Below are positions 6,600-8,843 of a DNA stretch of 8,843 bases, piece by piece. The notes under the pieces are model-generated. The model was not told where the DNA came from. It saw only the letters and a program-made list of their open reading frames with translations, and ran no database searches. Position numbers and translations under genes: made by a program. Where the stretch lies: positions 1-8,843 of the forward strand of contig JALUFY010000340.1 of assembly GCA_027051995.1 (NCBI GenBank). Direction: 5' to 3'. The DNA comes from Hyphomicrobiales bacterium. Lineage in GTDB: Bacteria > Pseudomonadota > Alphaproteobacteria > Rhizobiales > Aestuariivirgaceae. The number at the start of each line of letters is the position of its first letter. The first letter of the stretch is position 1.

Positions 6600-7247
6600 G
6601 CCTCCGGCCTCGCCCTCGCTCTCGGCGGGCGCCTCCGCGCCTTCCTCGCCTTCGGCCTCTTCGGTTTCTTCCTCCTGGCCGCCGGCGCCGGTGATCGTGC
6701 ACAGCGTGAAGTCACGATCGGTAATGGTCGGCTCGACGCCCTCGGGCAGATCAACCTCGGATATATGCACGCTGGCGCCGATCTCCAAGCCGCTCAGATC
6801 CACGACGATCTTCTCCGGGATCTGCGAGGCGCGGCAATAGACCTCCACGTCGTAACGCACGATGTTGAGCGCGCCGCCGCGCTTCAGGCCGGGCGCTTCG
6901 TCCTCGTTGATGAACTCCACGGGCACTTCCACGGCGATGCGCGCACCCTTGCCCAGGCGCAGGAAGTCCACATGCAGGGGAAAATCCTTGACCGGATCGA
7001 GCTGCACGTCGCGCGGAATGGTGCGCGTCGTCTCGCCGCCTTCCACTTCGATCTCGACGAGCGTGGACTCGAAGCGCCCGCGGTTGATCTGCTTGAGCAC
7101 TTCGACGAAATCGACGGAGATGAGCTCCGGCTCCTTCTCGTCGCCATAGATGACGGCGGGCACGCGCCCGGCGCGGCGTTCGGCGCGCGCGGCCCCCTTG
7201 CCGCCCTTGACGCGCTTCACAGCCTTCATTTTGATGATCTCGGCCAT
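6591..7247 (-). CDS. rplY: 50S ribosomal protein L25, general stress protein Ctc type
   Basis: L25 binds 5S rRNA in the central protuberance of the large subunit. The 218-residue product has the N-terminal 5S-binding beta-barrel domain (about 5-95; GAARAERRAGRVPAVIYG at 18-35 and VQLDPVKDFPLHVDFL at 81-96). The C-terminal TL5/Ctc domain follows (about 98-187; PVEFINEDEAPGLKRGG and DLPEGVEPTITDRDFTLCTI). The tail from 191 is almost only Glu, Gly and Ala. This two-domain form is the Ctc type, about twice the length of E. coli L25 (94 aa). The ATG at 7247 starts the conserved sequence; GGGAG lies about 10 bases upstream. The same frame stays open to 8099, but that part is antisense to the ABC ATPase gene and carries no L25 sequence. 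It heads the rplY-pth-ychF cluster. Confidence 0.95.
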   Translation of the reverse strand: MAEIIKMKAVKRVKGGKGAARAERRAGRVPAVIYGDEKEPELISVDFVEVLKQINRGRFESTLVEIEVEGGETTRTIPRDVQLDPVKDFPLHVDFLRLGKGARIAVEVPVEFINEDEAPGLKRGGALNIVRYDVEVYCRASQIPEKIVVDLSGLEIGASVHISEVDLPEGVEPTITDRDFTLCTITGAGGQEEETEEAEGEEGAEAPAESEGEAGGEE

Positions 7248-7383
7248 GTCTGGAAACTCCCGAATTGGCGTAACAAAAACAGAAACGGCCCCGTTCCCCG
7301 CAAGGCTTGTGGCCCCGCGCGGCGCGGTCCGTCCGGTGACAGATAACGCTCGCGGGTCTTCCTCCAGGGGTGAACGTGGCCCC

Positions 7384-7402
7384 GCGCGCGCTTCACGCGC
7401 GC
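7384..7402. repeat. GC-only inverted repeat at the rplY transcription start
   Basis: GCGCGCG (7384-7390) and CGCGCGC (7396-7402) are perfect arms around CTTCA. The repeat begins directly next to the rplY -10 element and spans the predicted transcription start. It therefore forms both a very GC-rich discriminator and a possible hairpin at the 5' end of the transcript. Confidence 0.45.
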
Positions 7403-7432
7403 CATATAGCGCCAAAGCGCCGCCAAAGGCAA
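7403..7432 (-). promoter_or_regulatory. Promoter of the rplY-pth-ychF operon
   Basis: On the minus strand TTGCCT (7427-7432) is followed after 18 bases by TATATG (7403-7408). Transcription would start near 7396, leaving a leader of about 150 bases before rplY. The segment after the -10 is almost pure G and C, as in many stringently controlled ribosomal promoters. I saw no second promoter in front of pth or ychF. Confidence 0.5.
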
Positions 7433-7468
7433 GCGCCGATATGCCGCTTTGTCTTTTGCCGCCGATGC

Positions 7469-7474
7469 CATAAT
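7469..7474 (+). promoter_or_regulatory. Candidate -10 element for the fetA-like gene
   Basis: CATAAT (7469-7474) matches TATAAT at 5 of 6 positions and stands out from the GC-rich surroundings. No good -35 lies 16-18 bases upstream. Transcription would begin near 7481, about four bases before the ATG at 7485, which implies a nearly leaderless message. Confidence 0.35.
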
Positions 7475-7484
7475 CTCGCGAACC

Positions 7485-8084
7485 ATGCTGGAACTCATTG
7501 GCATCACCCGCCCGTGGCTCAAGCCGGTCAATCTCAGGCTGGCCAGAGGCGCGTGCGGCGTTATCATGGGGCCCTCCGGCTCCGGCAAGACCCTTCTTGC
7601 GCGCGCCATCGCCGATCTCGATCCCAACGAAGGCGAAGTCATCTGGAATGGCGCGAAACGCTCCGCCACCCCCGCCCCCGAATGGCGGCGCATGATCGGC
7701 TATGTTCCCGCAGAAAGCGGCTGGTGGGCGGACAGGGTTGGCGATCACTTCCTCTCCGGCGCGCGCCCGGAGCCCTTCATCACCGCCACTGGCCTGCCCG
7801 CCGAGGCGCTGGACTGGCCCGTCTCGCGCCTCTCCAGCGGTGAAAAGCAGCGCCTGGCGCTGGCCCGCGCGCTCACGGTTTCGCCGCGGGTTCTGATCCT
7901 CGACGAGCCCACATCGGCGCTTGATGAAGCATCGAAGGAAAAGGTCGAGACCCTGCTGATGGAGCAGCGCGAAAAGGGCCTGACCCTGCTGGTCATCACC
8001 CACGATCCCGGTCAGGCCAGACGCATCGGCGATGCCTTCTGGCGCATCGGGAAAGGCGTTGTCACGGAGGAAGCCGCGCCATGA
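7485..8084 (+). CDS. fetA: ABC transporter ATPase, FetA-like (iron export)
   Basis: This is the ATP-hydrolysing subunit of a two-gene transporter; the role comes mainly from its FetB-type partner. In E. coli FetAB exports iron and aids resistance to oxidative stress. The 199-residue product has Walker A GPSGSGKT at 29-36. The signature LSSGEKQRLALARA spans 116-129. Walker B LILDEPTSALDE is at 137-148, with E141 as catalytic base and H173 in ITHD as switch. The Q-loop is unusual: where Tyr-x-Pro-Gln is expected the sequence is GYVPAESGWW (72-81), with alanine in place of glutamine. At 199 residues it is a compact ATPase. The ATG at 7485 lacks a Shine-Dalgarno; a TTG at 7449 is an in-frame alternative giving 12 more residues. 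It is divergent from rplY and overlaps the permease start by ATGA. The fetA name rests on synteny with the FetB homologue. Confidence 0.8.
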   Translation: MLELIGITRPWLKPVNLRLARGACGVIMGPSGSGKTLLARAIADLDPNEGEVIWNGAKRSATPAPEWRRMIGYVPAESGWWADRVGDHFLSGARPEPFITATGLPAEALDWPVSRLSSGEKQRLALARALTVSPRVLILDEPTSALDEASKEKVETLLMEQREKGLTLLVITHDPGQARRIGDAFWRIGKGVVTEEAAP

Positions 8085-8843
8085 AGGCTCAGGCCACATA
8101 CATCGCCCTGACCTACTGGGATGTGGCGGCCTCGTCGCTGTTTCTGTGCGTCGCGGCGGCGCTCACCCTGGTTCTCAGGCTCGGCATGGCGCGCCATATC
8201 GCCATCCGCGCCGCGCGCATGCTCGCCCAGCTCATCGCCATCGGCTTCGTGCTGAAGTTCATCTTCTCCGCCACCAGCCCGTGGATCACCCTGCTGGCCG
8301 CCGCCGTCATGGTCTCCTTCGCCGCCCGCGAGGTGCTGGCCCGTCAGGAGCGCCAGCTTTCCGGCTGGTGGAAATACGGCCTTGGCCCCTCGGCCATGAT
8401 GATCACCGGGGCGCTGGCGCTGATCTACGCCCTGACCCTGCTCATCCAGCCCCATCCGTGGTATGCGCCGCGCTACGCCCTGCCGCTCTTCGGCATGATC
8501 CTGGGCAATTCCATGACCGGCGTCGCCCTGGGGCTGAACGCCATCACCTCGGCCATCATCCGCGAGAAGGCGGCCATCGAGGCCCGCCTTCTGCTGGGCA
8601 TGAGCCGCTGGGAGGCTCTGCGCCCCTTCGCCGCGCGCGCCCTGCGCACCGGCCTGACGCCAATCATGAACGCCATGGCCGCCTCCGGCGTCATCTCCCT
8701 GCCCGGCATGATGACCGGCCAGATACTTTCCGGCACGCCGCCGGTGGAGGCCGTCAAGTATCAGCTGCTCATCATGTTCCTGATTTCCGGCGTGGTGGGA
8801 TGCGGCGTCATCGCCGCCGTCTTCGGCGCCATCGCCCGCCTCA
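8081..8843 (+). CDS. fetB: FetB/UPF0014-family ABC transporter permease, iron export (C terminus beyond window)
   Basis: This is the membrane subunit matching E. coli FetB (YbbM, 259 aa); 254 codons are seen, so only a short C-terminal piece should be missing. Hydrophobic segments lie at about 11-33, 46-63, 67-83, 102-123, 133-152 and 226-250. Family hallmarks are FGMILGNSMTGVALGLN (137-153), REKAAIEARLLLGMSRWEA (161-179) and SLPGMMTGQILSGTPPVEA (206-224) followed by VKYQ. The middle block probably contains the coupling helix that contacts the ATPase, given its MSxWEAL pattern. The ATG at 8081 overlaps the fetA stop (8082-8084), and GGAGG lies about 10 bases upstream, so the two subunits are translationally coupled. 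Iron export is inferred from the family; the substrate is not visible in sequence. No Fur-like or iron-responsive site was recognised upstream. Confidence 0.88.
   Translation, partial: MKAQATYIALTYWDVAASSLFLCVAAALTLVLRLGMARHIAIRAARMLAQLIAIGFVLKFIFSATSPWITLLAAAVMVSFAAREVLARQERQLSGWWKYGLGPSAMMITGALALIYALTLLIQPHPWYAPRYALPLFGMILGNSMTGVALGLNAITSAIIREKAAIEARLLLGMSRWEALRPFAARALRTGLTPIMNAMAASGVISLPGMMTGQILSGTPPVEAVKYQLLIMFLISGVVGCGVIAAVFGAIARL

Noticed and set aside
6450..7346. Plus-strand open frame of 298 codons across pth and rplY
   Set aside because: It crosses two genes whose conserved products are on the other strand and has no plausible start context or domain. The AAGGAGGA at 6582-6589 on this strand is not followed by a start codon at a usable distance.
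7248..8099. A long open minus-strand frame continuing upstream of rplY, giving an apparent 502-residue fusion protein
   Set aside because: The upstream 284 codons are the antisense of the fetA-like gene plus the divergent promoter region. They show no family similarity, while the plus-strand frame carries all the ABC ATPase motifs. Stop codons are simply rare in this GC-rich DNA.
1..8843. A search for an undescribed multi-gene system, mobile element, CRISPR array, toxin-antitoxin pair or tRNA
   Set aside because: Every coding stretch maps to a known family, gaps are short, and no terminal repeats, spacer arrays or composition break were seen. The window reads as conserved core chromosome.

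Overview
This window is 8.8 kb of GC-rich chromosomal sequence. It carries nine protein-coding genes, almost all housekeeping, and gene content and order point to an alphaproteobacterium. The main clues are an rplY (L25/Ctc with acidic tail)-pth-ychF cluster on one strand, an HtpX with a Gly/Arg/Pro-rich tail coupled to rsmB, and GC-rich codon use throughout. I cannot name a genus from the sequence. I saw no tRNA, rRNA, insertion sequence, CRISPR array, phage gene or base-composition break.

Layout, left to right. (1) 1-806, minus: the N-terminal 268 codons of a FAD/NAD(P) disulfide oxidoreductase (dihydrolipoyl dehydrogenase-like), cut by the window edge, with a good sigma70-type promoter and a tandem repeat in its leader. 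(2) 1002-1610, minus: a TrmH/SpoU-family 2'-O-ribose RNA methyltransferase. (3) 1739-4089, plus: htpX (membrane zinc protease) and rsmB (16S rRNA m5C methyltransferase), overlapping by ATGA. A perfect hairpin at 4097-4119 separates them from the convergent gene that follows. (4) 4133-4744, minus: an exported L,D-transpeptidase (YkuD domain). (5) 4849-7247, minus: rplY, pth and ychF, read in that order as one translation-related operon. (6) 7485-8843, plus: a FetA-like ABC ATPase and a FetB/UPF0014 permease, overlapping by ATGA. Together they resemble the FetAB iron exporter; the permease is cut by the window end just before its expected C terminus.

RNA methylation and translation run through the window: TrmH-like, RsmB, L25, peptidyl-tRNA hydrolase and YchF. 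Stress-linked envelope functions are interleaved: HtpX, L,D-transpeptidase and FetAB. All gaps between genes are under 300 bp. They hold promoters, leader repeats and one terminator; the notable ones are at 807-1001, 1611-1738 and 7248-7484.

I did not find an undescribed multi-gene system. The points worth a second look are small. They are a non-canonical Q-loop in the FetA-like ATPase, a possible leaderless start for that gene, and a perfect palindrome in the spacer of a heat-shock-like htpX promoter. There is also a one-turn tandem repeat in the leader of the disulfide oxidoreductase, and a hairpin over the rplY stop codon.
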